DNA of 64,000 nt from Lumbricus rubellus (Eukaryota; Annelida; Clitellata; Crassiclitellata; Lumbricidae). Location of the stretch: NCBI GenBank assembly GCA_945859605.1, contig OX243817.1:19995134-20059133 (forward strand). Direction: 5' to 3'. The notes beneath the pieces were generated by a model. It saw only the letters and a program-made list of their open reading frames with translations, was not told the DNA's origin and ran no database searches. The position numbers and the translations under genes were made by a program. Below are positions 34,846 to 45,165 of the stretch, piece by piece; the stretch's first letter is position 1; each line of letters begins with the position of its first letter.

Positions 34846-35371
34846 GCTACGGTGGTAATCCTTCAGTTTAGGACGTTTAATTATTTCACGCTTATTAAGA
34901 CGCTATATCAAACATGTATTGTTGTTCTGTATATGTAGTCTATGGTTTGTCACTTCCTGTCGTCGTAATTTTTCGGAAACACCAAAATTTTGGCTCAAAT
35001 TTTGTCTAGACATGGCTGGGAGACCGGCAGCTCCAACACATGAATGTATTATTGTATATGAACTAGAAGCTGGATGAAGGTAAAATAACTTGAGAAATGG
35101 GAGCTGGATGAACATATTATTACATATGAACTAGAAGCTGGATGAAGGAAGAATAATGCAATCATCCAGCTCCCATTTATCAAGTTCTTTTCCTCTAATC
35201 CAGCTTCTAGTTAATATACATCTATACATTTATATCAAATTTGTTTTCCATAACAGATTCAGTGGCCAAGAAATGTTTGGAGTTTTCTTGCAGACAGTTA
35301 CAGACAATTATCCCATGTGATTTTCTGCTGAAATAATTAAACGACCTAAACTGAAGGATTACCGCTACGGT
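34846..35371. mobile_element. DNA transposon with long inverted ends and 8-bp target duplication
   Basis: The element spans 34,854-35,363. It begins GGTAATCCTTCAGTTTAGG and ends CCTAAACTGAAGGATTACC, with pairing continuing for about 35 bp. GCTACGGT flanks both sides. It sits in the first intron of the upstream cytochrome c gene and is absent from the downstream copy. It contains a further hairpin minisatellite at about 35,056-35,215. Confidence 0.92.
35056..35215. repeat. AGCTGGATGA hairpin minisatellite (copy 1)
   Basis: Three units of about 33-35 bp containing GAAGCTGGATGA or GGAGCTGGATGA are followed by two inverted units (TCATCCAGCTCCC and AATCCAGCTTC). The same arrangement, longer, is found at 55,745-56,165 inside an unrelated element. 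Confidence 0.85.
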
Positions 35372-36319
35372 ATTAAATTTCTGAGGATAGAATCTTGTTT
35401 AAAGCTTTTTTGTCGAGCGAATGTTTTTTCGCTATGTTATAGCATGCATCTATGTATCTACAACTCCAAGATACAAAGGGTCTGAAGGTATTCGAAGGAG
35501 TTACCTCTACCGTTGAGTTGTAGTCTATGGAGTTGTGCAGAAGTGTTCGAATTTTGAACTGAATGCCCTGGGACAACAGGAAGCCAGCAGAGTTTCCTGA
35601 ATGAAGGCAGATCTATAGATCTATAATTATTATGTTAGCAAACATTGTATCTCTTGCAACATGTTACACCCTGATTATCTGTTAGATTTGCCACTCTGTG
35701 TTTTGGCACACTCTGCATTATATAATTATTCTGTCTGACATGTATTATGTGAATTCAGTGTAAAGTGGTTCCCATGTAGATTGTTTATGGGAGAAGGGGC
35801 GTCTCCTAGGGCCTGGTACAGTGCTCAGCATTATTGGGTGGTTCACATGTTGTGTGATCAAATCAGCAGTGAGACAGTTTGCAAACCAAAGTCTAGAACC
35901 TTTTGCCTCATCTTTTTGCTTGTTAACATAGATGGATCACAGTTTGTGTAGTTGCAGAAGAGCAGCAATCTCCCTATTCTCTGCCACAGTTCTAAAACAC
36001 AGACTGTACTCTACGTGCATAATTATGTTCCATAAGTTGCATATTGTGCATGGATGGTAACAAAGTTCTTTAAGCAAATATTTAAACATATGATTACACT
36101 GTTCCATACGAGCCAAATTCCATTTCTACAGATATCTTGAAACGTTTCCTGTACAAGTCGATTTATAATTCAGTAGGTTTATAAATAATTGATATTAGCC
36201 TACTTCTGTTAAATCCTTTTAACCTTGTGCATGAAACTGGTGCTGAATGGGCATGTGAATGAGATGATTATTATGACTATGCTCAGTATGTTGGTTTGTT
36301 CAATGCAGTGCAGGCCAAG

Positions 36320-37124
36320 ATGCCTGACATTCCAGCAGGTGATGCTGAGAGGGGTAAGAAGGCGTTCATGCAGAGCTGTTCCCATTGCCATACAGTTGAG
36401 GCTGGTGGCAAGCACAAATTTGGACCAAATCTGCATGGGCTAATTGGACGTTCAGCCGGCCAGGCTCCAGGGTACAGTTACAGCGAGGCCAACAAACATA
36501 AAGGTTTGCATTCAGGACTGTTGAATATGTGAAAAACTTCCTATTTCCAAACATTTCTTTATTTTGGTTGATCAAATGACTGCAATTTTTTGTATACTTC
36601 AAACTTGTAGCATATATTATGTTTGTTTCGTATTGCAGTTAGAGGAAGATCAATTGAACTTGTGAAATAAAAAATACATATAAATAATTATATATATATA
36701 TATATTTGTATGTATACAAATATGACCATCATACCATGATAATTTAATGTAAATTCATGCTATGTTGTATAGATTACATACAGATACCAATGGTGTCGCA
36801 GCATAGCCTACTGTCCTGAAATGCTACAAATGAACTCAAATGATGTGCTTGTTGTTGTGAAGATGCTTTTACCTTCTGTTTGCCTCAGAAATGTATTTGT
36901 ATCTTTGGGTGGTCATACTGAATTGTCATTAAATTTTAACCTGCTTGTCTTTCTGTCTTTCTTCGAATTCAGGCATCAAGTGGACCAAGGAAACCCTGTT
37001 TGAATATCTGGAAAACCCAAGGAAATACATACCTGGTACAAGTGCATGTAAGCTCTTTACTGGTGTAAAGAAGGACACCGATAGAGCTGATCTCATTGCA
37101 TATCTGTATAAATCAACGAAGTAA
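36320..37124 (+). CDS. Cytochrome c paralogue lacking the Met80-type heme ligand
   Basis: Two coding exons, 36320-36503 and 36973-37124, join in frame to 111 aa. A non-coding first exon probably ends at 34,537 (TTTCAG/GTATAT), and the second exon starts at about 36,309. The heme-attachment motif is CSHCH (C20, C23, H24). The conserved words [28 protein letters not shown] and RADLIAYL are intact. Where cytochrome c normally has PGTKMIFAG, this copy reads [11 protein letters not shown]: the axial methionine is gone and two residues are added in frame. Normal cytochrome c carries electrons between complexes III and IV in the mitochondrial intermembrane space. Without the methionine the heme should have changed potential and possibly peroxidase behaviour. 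No stop or frameshift is present, so it may be functional or a very young pseudogene. Confidence 0.88.
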
Positions 37125-37305
37125 ATGCCACAATCTAAGCATTGCAGGCCTTGCAACTGGACTTGGCAAATGTCACACGCCAAACATTCTAGGCATTGCA
37201 ACTGGACTTCGTAAATGCCATGCACTAAGCATTCTAGGCATTGCAGCTGGACTTTGTAAATGCCACACTGTGAGCAATCTAGACATTGTAACTGGACTTT
37301 GTTTT
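37096..37305. repeat. Roughly 46-bp tandem repeat spanning the stop codon and 3' UTR (copy 1)
   Basis: About four imperfect units of the type AAATGCCACAATCTAAGC, ATT.CAGGC.TTGCAACTGGACTT lie just after the stop codon of the upstream cytochrome c gene. The downstream gene has about two units. Confidence 0.8.
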
Positions 37306-38105
37306 TTTAATGTGCATTTGTAGAAAGTTTGCATAGCTAATGTATTGTAAATTATTTATCTGAACCCTGAAAGATCAGGTTTGTGCTTTAATTTATTGAT
37401 TTGATAAATACTGTACAAGAACTAATGGCTCTTTTTTCCTTCATTAGATGGCCAGAAATATCGATCTTGACAACATAGTTTGAACCATGAACCTATACTG
37501 CATAGTCTACCATGGCAGTGTGCAAGCTTGAAACTATATTCAGTATACACTGTAGTACAATAACTGCATTCAAGCTTTTCTTTTCTACTCACTGCGCAAT
37601 TACAGTGCATGCAAAGTTGCAAATCACCTCTTTTAAATTCACATTCAGAAATCAAAATGTCCGATGCAATGTACAGTCTTAAAACAGAAGCAATACACAA
37701 CTTTATTATGATTGTGATAATTCACCTAGGCCTATATACCATAATTTACATTGGCCTTCACCGTCACTATTGTTACTACACAGTAATAATGGCTGTCGTA
37801 CAACATCGTCAAAAATCACGTGACGTCTTTTATACGTGCATTCTTAGACGCTGTCGTATTGTATTTGAACATTTGTAAAGCGCCTCTAGTCTAGTAGGGT
37901 GGACACTGGACAGTGAACCACTGACGGAGATACGACAGCTGAGTGGATTGGAGTGTGTCGTAGATCTATAGGTATATAATGTGAATGTGAATGGTATAAA
38001 ATGATAACTATATAAAATTATATAGGCCTTTCACTGGACATGCGAATTAATACCTTATTAGGACTGAATGTCATAAGCGTTTAGTCCGAGTGGCATAGCC
38101 TATTG
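37306..38105. other. 3' flank of the upstream cytochrome c gene
   Basis: Up to about 37,800 it is duplicated downstream of the second gene. Near 37,867-37,905 AAAGCGCCTCTAGT resembles a LINE tail on the reverse strand. No further gene. Confidence 0.5.
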
Positions 38106-38356
38106 TGGGGCGCGGTGGACGCCGATGGAGTAGTCACTGTAGTGGATATGTTCGTCGCGTTGCAGCTGAGGGGTTGCTGGTTCGAATCCACCTCAAGTCG
38201 CCGTGTAGGGACCTTGGGCAAGTTCTTCACTCGCAATTAATCAGCGCTTTGGCGTGAAACTCCGATGCAGTGTCACTGTGGCCGCGCTGTAGTCTGGAGC
38301 GCCTCTGAGTAGCGAGCTTGAAGGGCCCCCAAGGGGCGCTAAAACAAGTGCACATA
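38106..38356 (+). mobile_element. tRNA-derived SINE, family 1 (copy f)
   Basis: The B box GGTTCGAATCC, module GGACCTTGGGCAAGTTC and tail GGAGCGCCTCTGAGTAG are clear. The A-box region is interrupted by about 20 extra bases (GACGCCGATGGAGTAG), and the tail has an extra GGGCCCCCAA. Confidence 0.88.
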
Positions 38357-39414
38357 ATTATACACACAGCCTAGCTTTACAGCGCCCTGCTTAGTAGCCA
38401 TTCAGTCTTATGATAGCTTATCTTGTCGGCATAACGTAGATCTTTATTAACTTTAGGTCTACAACACTACACGTAGACATACATAGCCCAAAGAGCTAGA
38501 GTCGAGTGTTTCAAAGTAAAAATTTGCCCGAAGGGTAGTCTACGTATACTTTTAATTTATCCTGTGTAAAATCTGAAGCGTGGCAAAACTCGATCGGTAG
38601 TGCACGGGAAACACGATTTGCTGTCATTCGTAGCATTTATTATTCTGTGTCAGCCTGGATTCGCCTGAAATTTGAGGCTCGGTATAACTGGTACGTATAA
38701 GTATAATTATATTTGTATATAGGCCTAGACCTAGTCTACATAAAATTCGTGTAAATTATTATTCAAATTGGAACACCGCAGTATGACTGTAAAGGACCTA
38801 ATAGTAGCCTATGAACAGATGATTGGCCTACACCGTGCCAGAGCCTTAGCTATTACCGTGCTATACGCTAATTAACTATGGCAGTCATGCAAGGCGTCTC
38901 GTTCTACTGATCGCTGTACTAGCGCCATCTAGCGAATGAAGTAGCTCTATACGTCATCTTTATTATTATTAATATCATCATCAGCAGCAGCAGCAGCAGC
39001 ATTTATCATTATTATGCTGTCATTTACAACGCGCCTATAGGCCTAAACAGCAAAGAATCTTGCACGATAGTGAGTATAGGCTATTATAGGTCTAGCCTAG
39101 GATAAATGTTTCTCAGTCAAATTACTATAATTTTATCTTCTCATCATTCTCGTTAGCCTAGTAGCCTATGAACATAGAATAAGCCTAATCCGTTTTTGTG
39201 ATTTCTGTAGGCCTAATTTTCTACACTTATCCTCAGATAAATCCAATAGACATGGTTGAAGACATTCTCATTAGAATGTTATAGCTGGGACTAATATCGA
39301 ATATTCGATATTAGTCCCAGGTTATAGTAGGCCTAGGCTAGCCTATATACCATTTTGATCAACTGCTTTTGCACCTGATAGCGGTGTGTCTATCTATTTT
39401 GGTACACGAATATA
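38357..39414. other. Spacer between the two cytochrome c duplicates
   Basis: AT-rich with TAGGCCTA words and a CAG-rich stretch near 38,980. It contains the palindrome at 39,285-39,320. No gene is recognised. Confidence 0.5.
39278..39327. repeat. Perfect 36-bp palindrome flanked by 7-bp direct repeats
   Basis: 39,285-39,320 equals its own reverse complement. Each half starts CTGGGACTAATATCGAAT. GTTATAG lies immediately on both sides (39,278-39,284 and 39,321-39,327), as if the palindrome had been inserted. Confidence 0.95.
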
Positions 39415-40504
39415 ATAATTGTGCTTTTATTGGTTGCTGAGTAGGACCACACTTATAAATTTTACAATATTAATTTTTAAGCTTGATCATAATTATTTAA
39501 AACTTTCTGTTATAAACAAATGTTACCTTGCACCCCTTAGAAGTCGCGGGGTCCATCTTGTCTTTCATTGGTGTTCAAACTTCAAGCGACAAGCGTCATT
39601 TAAATTGTAACTTGCCGAAGACGTGGGGGAAAGTCGGCGAAATTTGATTGATTTCAGGTATATTTACACAAATTTAATTTTAAATTAGCATTTGGTTAAG
39701 ATTTTGCGTCATGTGACTTCACAGTTTGGAACGCAAGCGAAGAAATTGGCGATTTTCCTGATATATTGCCATTCCTCTACTAATATTCCGCTTGCAGAAG
39801 TTAAAATTTGTAACAGCGGACGATAAAATGGGCGCCCGCCATTAATTTTAAGATCACCGGGTCTTGACCCACACGGCACACACCGTACTAGTTATAGTTC
39901 CTCTGAAAGAGGAATCAGGTTTTACCGTTTTGAGAGTAGGCCTACTTTGTTAAGCGAGAGTTATTTCTCTGACACAAGCTGTCATTGGTTTTCTCTGGCG
40001 TGTTGTTGAATATTTTTGGGGCGGGCGGTAGAGTAATGGATAATAGGCTGGCGTAGAGAGCAAGAGGTAGGCCTAGGCCTAACTAGTTCGAGCCCCCGTT
40101 GGGCGGACATGGATTTGCAGCCTGACGGTTCAGTTAGTTAAAATTTATGTATTCTGTAATCTGAGTTCCTGTAAATTGTTTCGACTGCATAATTGTACAC
40201 TGTAACCTAAGACTTAGACTAAGAGACTGTTCCCAAGTCACTAAGAAATAGGGTAATCTTCAGGCAATTCGACACAGGGTTAAGGAAGGCTGAGTGGCTC
40301 AAGTGTAGGTTTCTGTAGAACATGGTTATAATGGATTATATGTATATATATATATATTGTATGTATATATGAGTCTCCATGTATGAAGGATCTACCTAGA
40401 GTCCTAGACTATGGAGTTGTGAACCAAGGAGTTGTGCACAAGTGTTAGAATTTCGAACTGAATGCGCTGGGAAACAGGAAGCCAGTAAAAAGTTTCCCAA
40501 ATGA

Positions 40505-40815
40505 AAGCAGATTATGTGACCCATCTAACCAAAACCAGGCTTATGCTACAGAGCGCACTTCTGAGATACCGGTAAATGATCAAAATGTGATTTAAAAACT
40601 ATTTTAAAAAATTGGCCCAAAAATGATAAATAAATGTTTTAAGCACATTAAAACAGTAATTTGTGGGAAAAATTGATTTTTAATGATATTTTAGATGATT
40701 TTGAAGTGTTTATTTTTAAAATAATTCAATGACTTTCGTAATATATTTTTAAAGTTTACCTACCATTAATAGCCATATTCGGCCTAAGGCTAGCATAGGA
40801 AGTGAGGCATTAAAG
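40505..40815. repeat. Interspersed AT-rich element upstream of cytochrome c exon 2
   Basis: It begins ATTATGTGACCCATCTAACC and AAAACCAGGCTTA and ends CCATTAATAGCCATATTCGG, then CTAAGGCTAGCAT. Both words recur around the nested transposons at 54,500 and 56,745-56,780, so this is a dispersed repeat. It is present only in the downstream duplicate. Confidence 0.6.
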
Positions 40816-40865
40816 TTGGTGGCTGTGCTCAGTATGCTGGTTTGCTTGTTGCAGTGGGGGTCAAG

Positions 40866-41666
40866 ATGCCGGACATTCCAGCAGGTGATGTTGAGAGGGG
40901 TAAGAAGTCGTTCGTTCAGCGCTGTGCCCAGTGCCATACAGTCGAGGCTGGTGGCAAGCACAAAGTTGGACCAAATCTGCATGGGCTAATTGGACGGTCA
41001 ACAGGCCAGGCTCCAGGCTTCTCTTACTCCGAAGCCAACAAAAAGAAGGGTATGCAGGATTATTATGTGAAAACTTCCTATTTTCAAACATGCCTGAATT
41101 TGGGTGTTAACAAATAACTGCAGTTTTTGTGTAGACTTCAAACATGTTACATAATTTATGTTTGATGCAGATGTTTGTTTCGTATTGCAATTAGAGGAAG
41201 ATCAATTGAACTGGTGAAATATATATGGCTTGCCAAGTTGATCATGACAGTTTAATGTAAATTCATGCATGTTGTTGTATGGACTACATACAGATTCAAA
41301 TGATGCAGCAGCATACTGTAAGACTGTAAGTACTGAAAATGCTACAAATGAGCTCAAATGAAGTGCTTGTTGTTGCGAAGATGCTTTCACCTACTGACCA
41401 CCCAAAGATACATTTCTGAGACACACAGTAGGCTACTGTGTGTCTCAGAAATGTATCTTTGGGTGGTCGTACTGAATTGTCATTTAACCTGCTTGTCTTA
41501 CTGTGTTTCTTGAAAATCAGGCATCAAGTGGACCAAGGAAACCCTGTTTGAATATCTGGAAAACCCCAAGAAATACATCCCGGGTACGAAGATGATCTTT
41601 GCTGGTCTAAAGAAGGACACCGATAGAGCTGATCTCATTGCATATCTGTATCAGGCAACGAAGTAA
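40866..41666 (+). CDS. Cytochrome c, canonical copy
   Basis: Two coding exons, 40866-41049 and 41521-41666, join in frame to 109 aa, the usual length. A non-coding first exon ends at about 39,657, and the second exon starts near 40,855. The heme motif is CAQCH (C20, C23, H24). [18 protein letters not shown] carries the axial methionine (M86 in this protein). The C-terminus reads [13 protein letters not shown]. It is the soluble electron carrier of the mitochondrial intermembrane space and, in many animals, an apoptosis cofactor. It is the second copy in a tandem duplication; the promoter and 5' UTR exon are duplicated with the gene, so both copies may be expressed from similar sequences. Confidence 0.95.
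41396..41468. repeat. Perfect 73-bp hairpin in the cytochrome c intron
   Basis: Two 36-bp arms, starting GACCACCCAAAGATAC and ending GTATCTTTGGGTGGTC, flank a single G. Only the right-hand arm sequence is present at the equivalent place in the upstream gene, so the left arm arose as an inverted copy after the duplication. Confidence 0.95.
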
Positions 41667-42484
41667 ATGCCACAATCTAAGCATTCCAGGCCTTGCAACT
41701 GGACTTGGCAAATGCCACACGCTAAACATTCTAGGCATTGCAACTGGACTTTGTTTATGACAGGAAGTAGTCTGTTATTCTAATGTGCATTTTTGGAAAG
41801 TTTGTGTTGGTTAACTATTTGGCAATTTTTTCTATCTGAACCCTGTAAGAGCAGGTTGTGCTTTAATTTATTGATTTGATAAACAGTGTAGGCCTACAAG
41901 AACTTTTTCTTTTCCCTTCAAGAGATGGCCAGAAATATCGATCTTGACAACATAGTTTGAACCATAAACCTATACTCCATAGTCTACCATGGCAGTGTGC
42001 AATCTATGAAACTATATTCAGTATACACCGTACAATAGCTGCATTCAAGCTATTCTTTTCTACTCACTGTACAATAACAATGCATGCAAAGTTGCAAACC
42101 CCTCTTTCACATTCAGAAAATTTATCAAATTGTCAGATGCAATTTACAGTCTTAAAACAAGCAATATACAGATATTAGATTTTGAAAATTTACTTAACTA
42201 CTGCCATATATGTATATACACTATTACTGTTGTTACTACACTGTAACAATGGCTTTCGTACCAGCATGACATCTAAATAAATTAGTTTTGGAAAGACTGA
42301 CATGGACTCTACACACCTGTTAAGTAGCACACAATTTTTAAATTTTCTTTTTGTCTACCTGTATCTTCAAAAATCTTCTTGATTTTAGCTTAAAGCCAAT
42401 TAAAATGTCCTACTATATCCAAAAATTACTAATTTTCAAGTAACATTACAGCTTAAAGTATGTTACAAGCTCCTGTACTGGTAC

Positions 42485-42820
42485 ACCCCAACCAGGGCCG
42501 TGTTTAAGGTTCTTCGAGTGTCGGTGCAACGCGTTACAGTAGGGGGCAAAGTGCCATTCGGCAGTCTTGCAAGATTAGTCATTTTACAAAAATCCGCTGT
42601 TCAATAGGCTAACCTACGTGGTTAGTCGGCTGTGGCGGGTCAGTAAGCAAGCACGCAACGTCTGTGAACGTAATGAAATTAATGTTTTCTTACACAAAAG
42701 ATTTAAGTAACACTGAGACTCGCAAAAGACATTTGGCCAATGACAACAAAACTCTCGGCTCAGGGGCATTCGGTGCACCGCACCGAATGGACCTATGTTA
42801 AACACGGCCCTGACCCCAAC
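42485..42820. mobile_element. hAT-like MITE with perfect 8-bp target duplication
   Basis: The element spans 42,493-42,812, from CAGGGCCGTGTTTAA to TTAAACACGGCCCTG, flanked by ACCCCAAC on both sides. The word CGGTGCACCGCACCG lies near the right end. No transposase. Confidence 0.94.
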
Positions 42821-44589
42821 CTCAGTTGGGTTGCACAATTAAAATAGTAAGCAAATTAATGAGGCGATCGCATGTAACTATTTCTGGAAATATGGCTTGC
42901 AGTGTGGCTGAAAGAATTGCAAACTTTATAACACCAACCCATAGATGTGAACCATACAGTTATGAAGTCTTCACACATGATTGGCAGGAAACTGAGTTGA
43001 GTTGCAGAATTTTACAAGTTAGCTTCACAGATGATCGTTCCACATGATGCACATAATTATACTACTTGTTGCAGACAAAAATTTCATGATTAAAAATACC
43101 GAATCCAGATGAATAACATTCTGCAGCCATTAATAAAATAGAATAAACAATCATAATTCCCTTAAATCTTGTCATTGCTGCCACGAAGGTCTCAAGTGCC
43201 ATTACAATTCTAGCTTCTTACATAAAATGCGACTGCCCAGCAACACAGAAAGTATAACTGAAAACACACAATTTTAACAATCACGCAAAACTTAAATACT
43301 TGTAACAAAGCGTAGGTCTCATAACGCTAACAGTTAACACTAGTTATAAAGTATAAATTCTGTACAGTTCCATTATTGAGCAGAGCAGGTACCGCATGTG
43401 ACAACAGCCATCTACTTGAAAGATTGAAATTCTGACAGACAGGCTTTGTACAACAGTTAGCTACAGAAATGAAAGATTATAAGAACTTCTGTGCCGTTGT
43501 GAATTAGTTTGAAATGTAATGGTTAAGATCAATAATAAGACCAGATTAAAGTCATATCTACGAGGTTCACAAGATCTGACCATCTACCACATCTAGCATT
43601 GGACAACTGTAGCTACAGTCCCCACTAACTGCATATTTACAGGACTTCTTCAAACATAAGCAATATACAGGTATTAAGATTTTGAAAATTCACGATGTTC
43701 CTATTTCCTTTGTTCTTTAAACAAACTTGGTCAATCATATCATGTACCCTATTGGGAGAAATAAATTGAAGATAAAAATGAAATCCTTGGCCCTAGACCT
43801 TGTATGTACCTGATGAAGACAAGTGCAGAAATCATTCATTTTATAGGAAACAACTTCATACTGTGTTTACAATTGACACTGGCTCATAGTGAGTTATAGT
43901 CCAACTTAATAGGTTCCTCTTCAGTGCAGCAGAGGAACAAAACTATTTATGATTTCTGCCATTGTCATGATTTACATATCGTGTTTGAGTGCAGGAACAA
44001 GACATGAAATGAAACACATTACAATTTATAAAGCAATACAACTATTTGATATTGCCCTCCTTGCAATGTATAGAAGTGCATACCACTGAACCCATCTCCC
44101 ACAATAGATATCTGATTGTAATTAAATTCCATACCCATGCATAAATCGCATATATATGGCTGCCTTGTGTCCCATACCATTTACGATTAAGTTTCACTCA
44201 CTTAAAACAAATTCAGATATTAATGATGACTTGCTAGAGAACAGCATAAACGAATCTACAACAAGAGCGTCAATTAATATGTGCGAGCTTCAAGTGCATT
44301 ATTGTCCACTTCTGCAGATATGCCTGTACAGTTACAGATTAACAATACCATAAACATAAGGCTAACGTCTTGCAGCAGGGCATCTATGTACAGCTCAAAT
44401 CAAACCAGTTTGTTTCTATCCAAAATCAGGTTCTCAAGCAGTTTCCTCTAGATGGAAGTATACTAAAAACTCACAATTCACCAAACTTGGCTACTGAAAG
44501 CAGGTTTTTCATGGAATGTGATGCTCTAGAATGACAATAAAATGTGGATGAATGGATGGCATTTTGTTTCATATTCTGTAGCTCGATAA
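42821..44589 (-). other. A-rich region, possible distal 3' UTR of the RBMS-like gene
   Basis: No coding exon or defined repeat is seen. The + strand is A-rich from about here to 63 kb, the mirror of the T-rich + strand introns in the pseudokinase gene, which suggests minus-strand transcription. A short stretch near 43,645-43,690 (AGCAATATACAGGTATTA) resembles 42,155-42,185. Confidence 0.35.
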
Positions 44590-45165
44590 ACATTCATTCA
44601 TTCATTCATTCATTATTAGAATTTATATAGCGCCTCTTCAAGAAACTACTCAGAGGCGCTCCCAGCCCAGCCACGACCAAAGAAAAAAGATTTAAGAGAC
44701 TTGAGAAATAGAGATTGACTGGTCAGATGGAGGAGATGGAGGTTTGAGGGGAGGTCATTCCAGATTGACGGTCCCACAACCGAGAAGGCTCGGCGCTGTC
44801 TGGTAGCTAAGCGAGCCCGTGGAACAAGCAGTTGTCCCTTCGCAGCGGAGCGAAGGGCCCGACGCGCTTCAATGTCAGAGACAGGACGACAGAGGACGCG
44901 CAGATAAGATGGAGCACAACCAAGAATACAGCGAGAAACAAGGGCAGCAATGCGGTAATTGATGCGTTGGGCTATTGGCAGCCAATGCAGCACATCACGC
45001 ATGTAAGCAGAGACAGGCGAAAATTTAGGAATTCGCCCAATGAGTCGGGCAGCAGAGCGTAGAACCCGGTCTAACCGTCCCAGAACCCCAAGGGGAAGGC
45101 CAACAAGGATTGAGCAGCAATGGTCAATACGACTAGTTACAAAAGCGTGAACAAGCACAACTAGC
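44590..45165 (-). pseudogene. CR1/L2-type LINE 3' end with reverse transcriptase C-terminus
   Basis: The reverse strand is open for 170 codons: AFVTSRIDHCCSILVGLP, then LHWLPIAQRINYRIA, then GCAPSYLRVLC and FSVVGPSIWNDLP. This is the C-terminal part of a CR1/L2-like non-LTR reverse transcriptase. It ends WAGSASE, followed by GCGCCTCTGAGTAG, CTTGAAGAGGCGCTATATA and an AATG repeat tail. The same tail closes the SINE family 1 copies, making this the likely partner LINE. The copy is 5' truncated but its remaining frame is intact, so it looks fairly young. Confidence 0.92.

Larger units (their letters stand above)
34255..37800. repeat. Tandem segmental duplication, upstream copy
   Basis: The region corresponds in order to 39,415-42,260. 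Shared blocks include TTGGTTGCT near the start, CCTTGCACCCC, the 5' UTR donor region GATTGATTTCAGGTATAT, AACTGAATGC.CTGGGA, both cytochrome c coding exons and TAGTCTACCATGGCAGTGTG downstream. The copy differs by insertions, notably the transposon at 34,854-35,363. Confidence 0.88.
39415..42260. repeat. Tandem segmental duplication, downstream copy
   Basis: Co-linear with 34,255-37,800, including the 5' UTR exon that ends at 39,657 and both coding exons of cytochrome c. It lacks the transposon present in the upstream copy but has gained a repeat at 40,505-40,800 and a hairpin at 41,396-41,468. Confidence 0.88.

Noticed and set aside
36320..37124. The upstream cytochrome c as a plain pseudogene
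   Set aside because: The frame, splice sites and heme-attachment motif are intact and the loop change preserves frame. Decay cannot be excluded but is not shown.
44646..45158. A 170-codon ORF as a host gene
   Set aside because: Its peptide is the C-terminal part of a LINE reverse transcriptase and runs into the LINE 3' tail.
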